Positions 26,687-35,982 of a stretch of DNA of 46,214 bases are shown here, piece by piece. This DNA is from an uncultured Bacteroidales bacterium (GTDB lineage: Bacteria > Bacteroidota > Bacteroidia > Bacteroidales > UBA932): positions 1-46,214 of the forward strand of contig CALVDQ010000020.1 of assembly GCA_944326325.1 (NCBI GenBank). The letters run 5' to 3'. Every line of letters starts with the position of its first letter. The stretch's first letter is position 1. The translations under genes were made by a program, and so were the position numbers. The notes beneath the pieces were generated by a model that was not told the origin of the DNA, did not search any database, and worked only from the letters and a program-made list of their open reading frames with translations.

Positions 26687-29600
26687 ATGAAGGCAACGAA
26701 AACATTTCCACCACCCCTGTCCGGGGCACTGCTCGGGATTGCGGCAGCGGCCGCCCTCCTGGCATGCTGCATGCCTGCATCCGCCCAGGACACGAGGTCT
26801 TCCCGGGATTTTGTGGCCGGGATTGTGACGGACAGGGTAACGAAGGAACCGGTCTGCGGCGTGAGCGTGTATTTCGAAGGGTACGACTACGGGGAAATAA
26901 CCGATGAGAACGGATACTACTCCATCAGGCGGCCGGAGGGTGGAGGGACAATGGTCTTCTCCTTCCTCGGGTACGAGACCAGGAGGATAGAGGTCCGCGA
27001 CCACGTCAAGATGGATGTCACCATGGTGGAGGCGAAGGAGAGCCTCGACGACGTGATTGTCACCGGCTTCGCCCCTATAAGGAAGGAGGGCTTTTCCGGG
27101 AATACCACCAAAATCAAGAAAGATGAAATAATAAAGGCCAACCCGAACAACCTGATTTCCGCCATACAGACCTTCGACCCCTCCTTCAGGATAATGGAGA
27201 ACATAGGCTCCGGGTCAAACCCGAACTCGATGCCCCAGGTGACGCTCAGGGGTATGACGAGCGTCTCTTCCGACATGCTCGACGCCTCCGACATCTCCAG
27301 GGAATCCCTTACGGGAAGCGCCAACATGCCTATCTTCATACTCGACGGTTTCGAGGTGGATGTGGAGAAAATCTACGACCTCGACCCTACAAGGATACAC
27401 AGCGTGAATATCCTGAAGGACGCGGCAGCTACGGCACTGTACGGCTCCAGGGCTGCCAATGGTGTCATCGTGGTCGAGCTCCGGGCTCCGGAGGCCGGCA
27501 AGCTGCGGCTGCAGTACAACACTAACCTCTCGGTGGAGGTCCCTGACCTCACTTCCTACAATCTCATGAACGCCTCCGAGAAGCTTGAGACGGAGAGGCT
27601 TGCCGGACTGTACGACAGCAGTACGCCCTGGGTGGACCCCTATACGAACAGCTATTACGCAAGGCTGAACAATGTCCTGAACGGGGTCGACACCTACTGG
27701 CTGGCGCTCGGCCTGCGGACAGCCTTCAACCACCGGCATTCGGTCTATATCGATGGAGGTGAGAATGATGTGCGCTGGGGAGTGGAGCTTAACTATTCCA
27801 GGACCAACGGGGTCATGAAGGAGTCCATGCGTTCCGTGACAGGGGCCGGGTTCTATGTGGACTACAGGGTGGGACGTTTCCAGATAAAGAACAAGGTCAC
27901 CTTTACCTTCGGCAGCAGTTCCGACGTGCCTTTCAACTCGTTCAGCGACTACTCCCACCTCCAGCCATACCTGCGGGTATATGACGCTGACGGAAATTTC
28001 CTGCGGAGGCTCGAGAGTTTCGGGGGATATTCCGGTTCCCTCGTGAACCCTCTCTATGAGATGACCCATTACCGGAGCTACGACGTGTCACGGTACAATG
28101 AGATTGTGGACAATCTCCTCTTCAACTGGGACATCACTAATCACCTGAGGATGAGGCTGCAGATGTCGGCAACAATCCGAAGGGAGACTTCGGACCTGTT
28201 CAAGGACCCGTCGTCGGCCTCCTACGGAAACGGGAACCTCGCCATGAACGGGGACAAGAGCACCTCGTCCGGCGATTCCCACATAATTGACGGTACCCTG
28301 CAGCTCATGTACAACAGGACACTGAAGAGCCACAACATAAACCTGAACCTGTCCACGAATGTGCGCATGACAGGCAGCAGCATGGAATATGCCGATTACC
28401 GCGGATTCCCGGGAGGTGACCTCACCTCCTCCAACTACGCTGCCGAGATAGTGGACAAGCCGACGGTGAACGACAGCAAGACCCACCTTGCCGGCTTCCT
28501 GCTCACGGGAAACTACATGTGGAGGAACATGGTTTTCGCCGACCTTACCGGACGTCTCGACGGCTCGTCAGAATTCGGTTCCGACAGGCGCTGGTCCATG
28601 TTCTGGGCGGCAGGGGCCGGTGTGAACCTGCATAACTGCGGCTTCATGAAGAGGCAGGACGTGGTCTCTACCCTGAAGATAAGGGGCTCGTACGGGCTTA
28701 CCGGGAAGACCAACTTCTCGCAATATGCGGCCAGGAACCTCTACCAGCTCGAGACAGGCTCCTGGTTCCCTACCGGATACGGGGTCTTCCTTTCCCAGAT
28801 GGGGAACCCGGACCTTAAATGGGAGAAGACCTACCAGCTGGACTACGGGGCCGAACTGGGCCTGTGGGAGGACAGGGTCTACATAAAGGCTTCCATGTAC
28901 AACCAGAGGACGGTGGACCTTATCACGGACTTCGCCCTGCCTTCCTCCACCGGCTTCTCTTCATATAAAGAGAACATGGGTGTCGTGAGGAACGTGGGTA
29001 CGGAGATCGATGTAAGGGTGAGGGTCTACCAGGACAAGGACTGGTATGTCAACGTCTTCGGCAATTTCGCGAGGAACAGGAACACCGTCGAGGAGATATC
29101 CGAGGCCATGGAGGCATACAACAAGAGGGTGGAGGAGATTTTCAGTGACTTCGACCCGGGCTCGACATCGGACAAGGCATATTCCAAGCCTTACCTGAAG
29201 TATTATGAGGGGGCTTCCATGACTGCCATCGCAGGAATGAAGTCCCTGGGCATAAGCCCGTCGAACGGAAAGGAAATATACCTGAAGCCGAACGGGGAAG
29301 TTACGGACGAATGGTCTGCCGAAGACTGGACCGTAATCGGTGATACGGCCCCGAAGGGACAGGGTTCCTTCGGCTTCACGGCCTCGTACAGGCAGTGGTC
29401 CCTCTTCACATCCTTCATGTACAGGTTCGGAGGGGATGCGTACAACAGCACCCTTGTGGACTACGTGGAGAATGTGGACCTGGCGTCGGAAAACGTGGAC
29501 AGGAGGGTGCTTCTCGACAGATGGCAGAAGCCCGGGGATGTCACCACCATGAAGGACATCAGGGACAGGAACATAACGACCGGGGCCACTTCCCGTTTCG

Positions 29601-29806
29601 TGCAGAAGGACAACACCCTGCAGTTCAGTTCCGTCACCTTGAGCTATGACTTCAAGACCGCACTCCTGAAGAAGGCCCATATCTCGATGTGCCGCCTCTC
29701 CCTGGTTGCCAACGACATTTTCTACCTTTCCTCCATAAGGAGGGAGAGGGGGCTCGACTATCCTTTTGCCAGGACATTCAGTTTTTCTTTGAACATATCT
29801 TTTTAA
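26687..29806 (+). CDS. SusC/RagA-family TonB-dependent outer-membrane receptor (second locus)
   Basis: 1039 residues, with a signal peptide ending at CMPASAQ (about residue 34). A carboxypeptidase-regulatory-like domain lies at about 42-115 (GIVTDRVTKEPVCGVSVYF), a TonB-box-like DDVIVTGFAP at 121-130, and a plug ending in ILKDAAATALYGSRAANGV. A beta-barrel ends in the aromatic C-terminus FSFSLNISF. It starts one base after the MutS-like gene and is followed by SusD. It would import a nutrient bound by the SusD and the three accessory lipoproteins downstream; the substrate is unknown. Confidence 0.95.
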   Translation: MKATKTFPPPLSGALLGIAAAAALLACCMPASAQDTRSSRDFVAGIVTDRVTKEPVCGVSVYFEGYDYGEITDENGYYSIRRPEGGGTMVFSFLGYETRRIEVRDHVKMDVTMVEAKESLDDVIVTGFAPIRKEGFSGNTTKIKKDEIIKANPNNLISAIQTFDPSFRIMENIGSGSNPNSMPQVTLRGMTSVSSDMLDASDISRESLTGSANMPIFILDGFEVDVEKIYDLDPTRIHSVNILKDAAATALYGSRAANGVIVVELRAPEAGKLRLQYNTNLSVEVPDLTSYNLMNASEKLETERLAGLYDSSTPWVDPYTNSYYARLNNVLNGVDTYWLALGLRTAFNHRHSVYIDGGENDVRWGVELNYSRTNGVMKESMRSVTGAGFYVDYRVGRFQIKNKVTFTFGSSSDVPFNSFSDYSHLQPYLRVYDADGNFLRRLESFGGYSGSLVNPLYEMTHYRSYDVSRYNEIVDNLLFNWDITNHLRMRLQMSATIRRETSDLFKDPSSASYGNGNLAMNGDKSTSSGDSHIIDGTLQLMYNRTLKSHNINLNLSTNVRMTGSSMEYADYRGFPGGDLTSSNYAAEIVDKPTVNDSKTHLAGFLLTGNYMWRNMVFADLTGRLDGSSEFGSDRRWSMFWAAGAGVNLHNCGFMKRQDVVSTLKIRGSYGLTGKTNFSQYAARNLYQLETGSWFPTGYGVFLSQMGNPDLKWEKTYQLDYGAELGLWEDRVYIKASMYNQRTVDLITDFALPSSTGFSSYKENMGVVRNVGTEIDVRVRVYQDKDWYVNVFGNFARNRNTVEEISEAMEAYNKRVEEIFSDFDPGSTSDKAYSKPYLKYYEGASMTAIAGMKSLGISPSNGKEIYLKPNGEVTDEWSAEDWTVIGDTAPKGQGSFGFTASYRQWSLFTSFMYRFGGDAYNSTLVDYVENVDLASENVDRRVLLDRWQKPGDVTTMKDIRDRNITTGATSRFVQKDNTLQFSSVTLSYDFKTALLKKAHISMCRLSLVANDIFYLSSIRRERGLDYPFARTFSFSLNISF

Positions 29807-29818
29807 GGAATGACGAAC

Positions 29819-31372
29819 ATGAAACGCCTCGCTGCAATATCTGCTTCTCTCCTGACGCTGGCTTCCTGCGGATGGCTGGACGTCTCTCCGGAGAACACCA
29901 TAGATGAAAAGGAGCTTTTCTCCACGGGCTACGGTTTCCGGAATGCCCTGAACGGGATATACCTTGAACTGGGGAGTCCTGCGGTCTACGGGGAGAACCT
30001 CTCCTGGGGCTTTTTGAGCGCCGTCGCCCAGGAATACCTTGCGGACGGCTCCTCCATAGGGCAGAACACCCTCGCGGTGTGCCGGGACGCCTCCGGGTTC
30101 GTCTACAACTCCACGAATACCCAGCCTGTCATCGAGGAAATATGGCAGACACAGTATTCCATGATAGCCAACATCAACAAGATACTTGAGCATATCTACG
30201 ACCTGGATGCAAGCGCCTTTACCTACGGGGAGGACGAGCGGGACATGATAAGGGGCGAGGCCCTGGCCTTGAGGGCCATGCTCCACTTCGACCTGCTCCG
30301 CCTGTTCGCCCCGTCCCCCGCAGCCTCACCTTCGGGGACATGGCTCCCGTACAGGGAAGAGTTCTCGCACGATGTCGGGGAAAAGCTGACAGTCCGCCAG
30401 TTCCTGGAAAAGGTGATAAGGGACATTACCGAGGCCGAGCCCCTGCTCCGGTCCATAGACACGGAATTCCATCCGGAAGCGATGTATGCCAGCATGATGT
30501 CGACCCCTACCGTCTCAATGAATGCGAGATACCGTTTCGACAGCAGCACTTTCATCGACGACACCGGGCAGTTTTTCTGGTTCCGTGGCTGGAGGCTCAA
30601 CTATCTGGCCCTCCTCGGGCTGAAGGCGAGGGTCTGCATGTATGCCGGGCAGGAGTATCATTCCATAGCGAGGGCCGCGGCGATGGAACTGTACACGACC
30701 TATTACCAGGACCTCCAGTGGGTGGGCTTCACGCCGCAGGACGACATCACCTGCCAGATTGAGAGCCGGCATACGAAGATGACCGACGACGTCCTTTTCG
30801 GGGCATATTACCGCAACCTCGCCACGGATTTTGAGTCCATGATCTACGGGGCCGACAATAGTGTGAAACTGCCTCTGGCGAATATAGAAAGCCTGTTCGC
30901 AAGTGACAATACCGGGGTCTACGAGGACTGGCGGCTTGACTATGCCATAGCCCAGACAAACACTTCCGAGAAGGCCTGGTACACCCTGAAGTACAACTCC
31001 TCCTCCGAGGCTGTGGTTACTTCGGTGGAGAACCCGATGGTCCCGCTTGTACGGCTCAGCGAGGTAATGTACATCCTTGCCGAACTGTCGGCCGAGGAAG
31101 GCAATGTGGGGCAGGGAATAGAATATCTTGAGACGGTCCGCAGGGCCAGAGGCGCACAGCGTTCCCTGTCGACTACTGTCTCCACAGCGGAGCAGCTTAT
31201 GGAAGAAATAATCCTTGATGCACGGAAGGACTTCCTGTGCGAGGGGAATATGTTCTATATGTACAAGCGCCTGAATATCCGGGAGGTCCCGTCCGCTTCC
31301 GAAAGCGGGGCGGTGAAGGACATGACGGCTGGGTATGTATTGCCGGTACCGGCAAGTGAAAGCCCGTTTTAA
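29819..31372 (+). CDS. SusD/RagB-family nutrient-binding lipoprotein (second locus)
   Basis: 517 residues from the ATG at 29819, which starts MKRLAAISASLLTLASC with the lipobox LASC. AAGGA at 29805-29809, overlapping the SusC stop, is 9 nt upstream, which favours 29819 over the in-frame ATG at 29810. SusD features: WLDVSPENTIDEKELFST after the lipobox, RGEALALRAMLHFDLLRLFAPSP in the TPR-like region, and ILDARKDFLCEGNMFYMYKRLN near the C-terminus. It partners the SusC at 26687. Confidence 0.95.
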   Translation: MKRLAAISASLLTLASCGWLDVSPENTIDEKELFSTGYGFRNALNGIYLELGSPAVYGENLSWGFLSAVAQEYLADGSSIGQNTLAVCRDASGFVYNSTNTQPVIEEIWQTQYSMIANINKILEHIYDLDASAFTYGEDERDMIRGEALALRAMLHFDLLRLFAPSPAASPSGTWLPYREEFSHDVGEKLTVRQFLEKVIRDITEAEPLLRSIDTEFHPEAMYASMMSTPTVSMNARYRFDSSTFIDDTGQFFWFRGWRLNYLALLGLKARVCMYAGQEYHSIARAAAMELYTTYYQDLQWVGFTPQDDITCQIESRHTKMTDDVLFGAYYRNLATDFESMIYGADNSVKLPLANIESLFASDNTGVYEDWRLDYAIAQTNTSEKAWYTLKYNSSSEAVVTSVENPMVPLVRLSEVMYILAELSAEEGNVGQGIEYLETVRRARGAQRSLSTTVSTAEQLMEEIILDARKDFLCEGNMFYMYKRLNIREVPSASESGAVKDMTAGYVLPVPASESPF

Positions 31373-31375
31373 CCG

Positions 31376-32101
31376 ATGAAGCAGATGAAATACAAAGCAT
31401 GTCTGGCCTGCCTTATGGCAGCAATTTCCTCCATTTCATGCAAGGAGGACACGTTGGAAGTCTACCACGGGGACAATTATGTGCACTTCACCCCGGGGAC
31501 GGACGGCTCCGTCAAGGCGGAATACAATTTCGCTACCGGAGGTACGACAGCCGAGACCGAGGTCTCCGTCCCGGTGGAGATGAGGATATGGGGCTATCTT
31601 CCCGAATCCGACTTCATCTGCCGTATGGAGGCGGACGAGGAAGGGACTACGGCCCTGGAGGGGGATTTCGTGCTGCCCGGACAGGCCGTCTTCCGGAAAG
31701 GGCTGGCCGTGGACACATTGTGGGTCACCGTGAGGCGCCGCCAGGAGCTGCTCGCCACGGACTACACCCTGACTGTCGCCCTGACCGGGGCGGACGGGCA
31801 CGTCGCTGCCCCTTCCGGATACCTGAAGGCCGTGATCTCCGTGAAGGACCGGCTCACCGGGACAGCCCCAGCGTGGTGGAACACGACACGGGCCCTCGGG
31901 GACTATTCCGACATGAAGTTCAGGGTATTCAACATTTATCTCGGGCGGTACCTCGATTCCCTGGCGGACTACACAACGATTACCTTCGAGGAGGAGGTGG
32001 CCAGGTTCAAGGCATGGTGGGCGGACCAGTGGGCTTCCGGCAATTACCGCTATTACGCTGAAGACGGCACCACGCCTCTGTATGAGACTATACCTGACTG
32101 A
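31376..32101 (+). CDS. DUF4843-like surface lipoprotein
   Basis: 241 residues with a lipoprotein signal (ISSISC). The ATG at 31385 is an equally good start. Downstream are beta-rich segments: VHFTPGTDGS, FATGGTTAETEVSVPVEMRIWG, and EGDFVLPGQAVFRKGLAVDTLWVTVRR. This is the pattern of DUF4843 lipoproteins that sit after SusC/SusD in many Bacteroidales loci. Their role is not established; ligand capture at the cell surface is the usual guess. It is part of the ten-gene run. Confidence 0.75.
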   Translation: MKQMKYKACLACLMAAISSISCKEDTLEVYHGDNYVHFTPGTDGSVKAEYNFATGGTTAETEVSVPVEMRIWGYLPESDFICRMEADEEGTTALEGDFVLPGQAVFRKGLAVDTLWVTVRRRQELLATDYTLTVALTGADGHVAAPSGYLKAVISVKDRLTGTAPAWWNTTRALGDYSDMKFRVFNIYLGRYLDSLADYTTITFEEEVARFKAWWADQWASGNYRYYAEDGTTPLYETIPD

Positions 32102-32107
32102 TTTGAA

Positions 32108-32113
32108 AGGAGG
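32108..32113 (+). promoter_or_regulatory. Strong Shine-Dalgarno site deciding the PKD-like lipoprotein start
   Basis: AGGAGG at 32108-32113 touches the ATG at 32114 but is 6 nt from the ATG at 32120. Only the second spacing is usable, so 32120 is the likely start. Confidence 0.65.
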
Positions 32114-32119
32114 ATGACT

Positions 32120-33787
32120 ATGAAGAAAAGGACAGCGATACTTCTCGCTTTTGCGGCCGTCGTGCTGGCGGCCTGCATCGAGGACAAGAGCCGGTACGAC
32201 TACAGGCAGACCAACGAGGTTACCTTCCTGTCCGTGCCTGAAGGCTTCTCGTCCACTTTCGGGGAGGAGGCGGAATATGTCGCCCCGATAGAGTTTTCCG
32301 AACCTTTCGCAAACGAGGAGGACATCGACAAGGTGTTCGAGATCCAGTGGTTCATAGGCGAGGAGCTGGTCGCCACGGGATACAGGATACGCTACACATT
32401 CTCCGATGTCGGAGGGTTCTCTCTCGTGCTGAAGGTTGTCAACAGGGAAACCGGGGAGACATATATCAGCGATGGCTATTCCATGGAATCCAAGAGTTCG
32501 ATAGGATGCGGGTGGATGATTCTTACGGAAAAGGACGGAGGGGAGTCCAGCCTGTCCTTCATCTCCCCTTCCACCCTGTCCCCGATGTACCGGCTGGAGG
32601 AGATGATGCTGCCGGAGGACGAGTCTCTCGGCACCGGACCGAAACGTCTTTTCTATTATTATGTGTTGGGGTCTATCCCGAACAACTATGTGTCAGGGCT
32701 CCCGAAGATAATCCTCAACCAGGACAGCGGCACCGTGACACTCGACGGCTCGAACCTGATGAAGGACCGCTGGATGAGGGATGAGTTCCAGTCCGGTGCC
32801 GAGCCGGAGGCGGACTTCTCCATGAGCGGCTTTGCCTGGAAACGCTCCTATTACCTGATATGTACGGAGTCCGGAAATGTCTACATGAGATGCATGGACA
32901 GGACCTATGAGTCCATCCCGTACTACGGGACATATTCTTCAATGCCGTTCGATTTCACAGGCGGAGCTCATATCAGTTATTTCCAGGGGTTCCAGAATGT
33001 GTCCTACTGGGCCGCGGACGAGGATGTCGCACTGATGTACGACGACCTCAACGGCAGGTTCCTCTGCTTTGTCCCCGGGGGATACGGGGACGACTACGAG
33101 TCCTATTCCCCGAAGGTGGTGTATCTGGGCAACTATGACAAGGACCTGGTCCTCGGGGCCGGCGTCCCGAGGGTGGATGCCATGGGGACAGGGACGAGGT
33201 GCATAGCGGCCGGGGCTTACGAGAAAGTGTATGTGGACCCTGAAATGGGAGGCCTTGAGTTCTACCCGTCGTATCTTGCCCTTGTGGACCTGGGAGGAGC
33301 CGCGGATTACCGCCTGCTCAGCTTCACCGTGAGGCCCCTGGGGGCGGAGAACCATGTCATCACGGAGTCGTCCATCTCCATGTTTTCGGGCGGGAGCCTG
33401 CTGACCGGGGAAAGCATTGTCCGGATGTCCTCGAATTTCGAGAAGAAGCCGTTTTTCTATTTTACGGACGGGGACAGGAACCTTTATGTCTACAGTGTCG
33501 CCTCCGGGACGCACAGGCTTGCATATACAGCCTCTTCTGCAATCATATCCATATCCCCGAGCCCTATAGTCAGCGAGTTCAGCGGCTACGGCGGGAACAG
33601 CGAGAGCTTCAACCACAGGATAGCCGTGGGCCAGGAAGACGGGAGCGTGAGCATACTCGATGTATCCGATTCCAGGCTGGTACAGCTTTTCGAGGGCTTG
33701 TCCCCGACCCTCGAGATAAAGACAATCTCCGGATTCGGGGAGATAAAGGATATGGTCTGGGCTACAAACTACCAGGGAGAGTATTGA
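32120..33787 (+). CDS. PKD-like family surface lipoprotein
   Basis: 555 residues from the ATG at 32120 (see the ribosome-binding site at 32108). The lipobox is VVLAAC. Right after it comes IEDKSRYDYRQTNEVTF, the start typical of PKD-like SusCD-associated lipoproteins, with an Ig/PKD-like beta domain to about residue 130. The rest is beta-strand rich (possibly propeller-like), with repeated short motifs such as YLICTESGNVYMR and VYSVASGTHRLAYT. It probably helps bind the substrate at the cell surface with SusD. Confidence 0.75.
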   Translation: MKKRTAILLAFAAVVLAACIEDKSRYDYRQTNEVTFLSVPEGFSSTFGEEAEYVAPIEFSEPFANEEDIDKVFEIQWFIGEELVATGYRIRYTFSDVGGFSLVLKVVNRETGETYISDGYSMESKSSIGCGWMILTEKDGGESSLSFISPSTLSPMYRLEEMMLPEDESLGTGPKRLFYYYVLGSIPNNYVSGLPKIILNQDSGTVTLDGSNLMKDRWMRDEFQSGAEPEADFSMSGFAWKRSYYLICTESGNVYMRCMDRTYESIPYYGTYSSMPFDFTGGAHISYFQGFQNVSYWAADEDVALMYDDLNGRFLCFVPGGYGDDYESYSPKVVYLGNYDKDLVLGAGVPRVDAMGTGTRCIAAGAYEKVYVDPEMGGLEFYPSYLALVDLGGAADYRLLSFTVRPLGAENHVITESSISMFSGGSLLTGESIVRMSSNFEKKPFFYFTDGDRNLYVYSVASGTHRLAYTASSAIISISPSPIVSEFSGYGGNSESFNHRIAVGQEDGSVSILDVSDSRLVQLFEGLSPTLEIKTISGFGEIKDMVWATNYQGEY

Positions 33788-33837
33788 AACGGAATATCGG
33801 CCGGAAGGCTTTTTGTTTAACTTAATAAATTAAAGAC

Positions 33838-34791
33838 ATGAAAAAAACTCTGAAATTTCTGTTGACGGCATTCGTGGCGGTCATAGCCGCAGGATGCAAG
33901 GAAGATGAAGGACCTGTGGATTACCCTGTTACAGGCAATCTCAACATCTCCGGGAGGTATGTTACCTACCTTCACGGATCCCAGGGATGGGTCAAGGAAG
34001 ACCAGATAGGCGTCTTCGTGACCTCCGACGGGATCGAGCAGGCGAACCTTCTTTACGAGCCGTCGGAAATATGCCCGGCTACGCCTAATGAATGGGTGGA
34101 AGGGTATTATTCTTATGAAAAGGAAAACTACAAGGACGGGGATATCCTCTTAAATCCAGTGGGGGGAGCCGCTGCAGGTTTCAAGCAGGGTGAGCACTGC
34201 GTATATGCCTACACCCCTTATGCGGAGGGGAACACCACCTACTCCGCCGTCAGGCTCCCTTCCCTTGCGAGCCAGGAATATATACCGATAGACGGGCTGA
34301 TATACTTCAAGAGGGAGTATAATTTCGCCTATGCCAGGCTGTCGGCCCCTGTGTCGGAATATACCTCCGCCACCCTTTCCCTCGGGGACTTCACATCCGC
34401 GTTCGTCCAGATGACCATCCCGTCCCCGGCTTTCCCTGATGCTCTGGAAGGGAAGACTGTCACCAAATTAGTAGTGTCCGCGGACAAGGACATAGCCACC
34501 TCGGACGCTGTCATCAATCTCGCGACAGGAGAGATAAGCGGGACGATGAGCAAGTCGATAGAGCTGGATTTCGGTGACGGGCTTGCGCTTGCGTCCGGAT
34601 ATTTCGGGCTCACTATGGAGACGCTGTACATTGTGATGTGCATTGATTTCGACGAGGCGCTGGAGACTACCTTCTCCTTCACCTATACGATAGACGGGCA
34701 GGACTACACTATTACCGGAACCCCGAGTGCGACCATGTCTTCGGACGGGAATATCAACATGTACGGCGCGCTTTCTTTCCCTGAAGAATAG
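33838..34791 (+). CDS. Fimbrillin-like lipoprotein
   Basis: 317 residues with a lipoprotein signal (VAVIAAGC). The body resembles fimbrillin-family (FimA/Mfa-like) proteins: GWVKEDQIGVFVTS, YAYTPYAEGNTTYSAV, FAYARLSAPV and a late TYTIDGQDYTI segment. It may form a surface fibre or serve as an extra ligand-binding lipoprotein; many SusCD loci end with such a gene. The 50-bp gap before it is the longest in the run and holds no clear promoter, so I place it as the last gene of the operon. Confidence 0.65.
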   Translation: MKKTLKFLLTAFVAVIAAGCKEDEGPVDYPVTGNLNISGRYVTYLHGSQGWVKEDQIGVFVTSDGIEQANLLYEPSEICPATPNEWVEGYYSYEKENYKDGDILLNPVGGAAAGFKQGEHCVYAYTPYAEGNTTYSAVRLPSLASQEYIPIDGLIYFKREYNFAYARLSAPVSEYTSATLSLGDFTSAFVQMTIPSPAFPDALEGKTVTKLVVSADKDIATSDAVINLATGEISGTMSKSIELDFGDGLALASGYFGLTMETLYIVMCIDFDEALETTFSFTYTIDGQDYTITGTPSATMSSDGNINMYGALSFPEE

Positions 34792-34829
34792 GGGCGGACA
34801 GTTTCTAAAACCCTCTTTTTCAGGAATAT

Positions 34830-34860
34830 TTTGCCGATTTGAAAAATATTGCTATCTTTG
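34830..34860 (+). promoter_or_regulatory. Promoter of the rplM-rpsI-rpsB-tsf block
   Basis: TTTG (34830-34833), a 19-nt spacer and TATCTTTG (34853-34860) fully match the Bacteroidota housekeeping promoter. Transcription would begin near 34865. Confidence 0.75.
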
Positions 34861-34885
34861 CGACCCCTATTTGTGTAGGGATCGC
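34860..34885 (+). promoter_or_regulatory. Hairpin at the 5' end of the rplM transcript
   Basis: CCCTA (34865-34869) pairs with TAGGG (34876-34880) around a 6-nt loop. GCGA (34860-34863) and TCGC (34882-34885) extend the symmetry in DNA past one mismatch. It sits at the predicted 5' end of the mRNA and may stabilise it or serve in ribosomal-protein feedback. Confidence 0.5.
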
Positions 34886-34920
34886 AGTTTTTTAGTATTA
34901 ACCATTTAAAGATCAAGACA

Positions 34921-35373
34921 GTGGACACACAGAGTTACAAAACAGTATCGCTCAAGGCTGGCGATATCAAGAAAGAGTGGGTTCTCATTGATGCCACCGA
35001 CCTGGTGCTCGGACGTCTTGCTTCCCGTGTAGCCCTTATCCTCCGTGGTAAGAACAAACCGAGCTACACCCCTAACCTTGACTGCGGGGACAATGTGATC
35101 ATTGTCAACGCCGACAAGATCAGGCTTACCGGAAATAAGATGACCGACAAGGTGTACGTCCGTCATACAGGCTATCCTGGAGGACAGCGTTTCACCACAC
35201 CGAAAGAGGTTCTCAAGAAGAAACCTACAGAGCTTGTAAGGATGGCAGTCAAAGGTATGCTGCCTAAAAACCGCCTTGGTGCAAAGCTTATCAACAACCT
35301 GTACCTTTATCAGGGCAGTGAGCATCCGCATCAGGCACAGCAACCGAAAACAATCAAGTTAAACGAAATTTAG
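34921..35373 (+). CDS. rplM: 50S ribosomal protein L13
   Basis: 150 residues. It begins at a GTG codon (34921) at the position expected for L13. Signatures: [37 protein letters not shown], the [10 protein letters not shown] turn, and [15 protein letters not shown]. First gene of the block rplM-rpsI-rpsB-tsf, with a strong promoter and a short leader hairpin upstream. Confidence 0.98.
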   Translation: MDTQSYKTVSLKAGDIKKEWVLIDATDLVLGRLASRVALILRGKNKPSYTPNLDCGDNVIIVNADKIRLTGNKMTDKVYVRHTGYPGGQRFTTPKEVLKKKPTELVRMAVKGMLPKNRLGAKLINNLYLYQGSEHPHQAQQPKTIKLNEI

Positions 35374-35380
35374 TCAAAGG

Positions 35381-35770
35381 ATGAAAGTAGTAAACGCCCT
35401 TGGAAGACGTAAATCGGCAGTCGCTCGTGTTTATGTCAGTGCCGGGAAAGGCAACATCACGGTCAATGGTCGTGAAATTGACAATTATTTCCAGGAAGAC
35501 TCGCTTCGCTATATTGTGAACCAGCCTTTCGAAGTTACCGGTACTGCAGGACAGTTTGACGTGAAGGTGAATGTCGACGGAGGCGGGATCAAAGGTCAGG
35601 CAGAAGCTATCAGGCTCGGTATCGCCCGCGCACTTTGCGAGGTCGACAGGGAGGCTTACCGCTCTGCATTGAAATCCGCAGGATTTCTCACCCGCGATGC
35701 ACGTGAAGTCGAGAGAAAGAAACCTGGTCAGCCTGGTGCACGTAGGCGCTTCCAGTTCAGCAAACGTTAA
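35381..35770 (+). CDS. rpsI: 30S ribosomal protein S9
   Basis: 129 residues, starting 7 bp after rplM. Signatures are [15 protein letters not shown] at the N-terminus, the [19 protein letters not shown] block, and the highly conserved C-terminal tail [14 protein letters not shown] that reaches the P-site tRNA. Standard length and order after L13. Confidence 0.98.
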   Translation: MKVVNALGRRKSAVARVYVSAGKGNITVNGREIDNYFQEDSLRYIVNQPFEVTGTAGQFDVKVNVDGGGIKGQAEAIRLGIARALCEVDREAYRSALKSAGFLTRDAREVERKKPGQPGARRRFQFSKR

Positions 35771-35829
35771 TGTTTGCCTGACGGTTTACAGGATAATTGC
35801 GGTCCGGTTTGAAAATCAGGGGACCTTTT

Positions 35830-35938
35830 GCGGATGTGAATCCGCCTGAGCTGCCCCGGATTTGTCGAGACTGCGTAAAATTCAGGAGACCGGCAGCCGC
35901 CGTTACTCCGGATTGATGTGAAAGAGCCCTCAGGCGGA
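35830..35938 (+). ncRNA. Candidate structured leader of rpsB
   Basis: Inside the 212-bp gap between rpsI and rpsB. A small hairpin GCGGAT-GTGA-ATCCGC (35830-35845) with a GNRA-type loop competes with a 10-bp long-range stem TCCGCCTGAG (35841-35850) with CTCAGGCGGA (35929-35938). Stacked directly inside the long stem, CTGCC (35851-35855) pairs with GGCAG (35892-35896), extended by GG/CC past a 2-nt bulge. The closing arm ends about 45 nt before the rpsB start. The two states are mutually exclusive, as in feedback leaders of ribosomal proteins. Not a family I can name. Confidence 0.5.
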
Positions 35939-35982
35939 CATGGCCTGGCGGGAGAATTACAAACAAGTAAAACTTATAGAAA

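Noticed and set aside
34627..34635. A near-match (ACATTGTGA) to the inverton core within the fimbrillin-like gene.
   Set aside because: 8 of 9 bases inside coding sequence, no partner repeat or promoter nearby; expected by chance.
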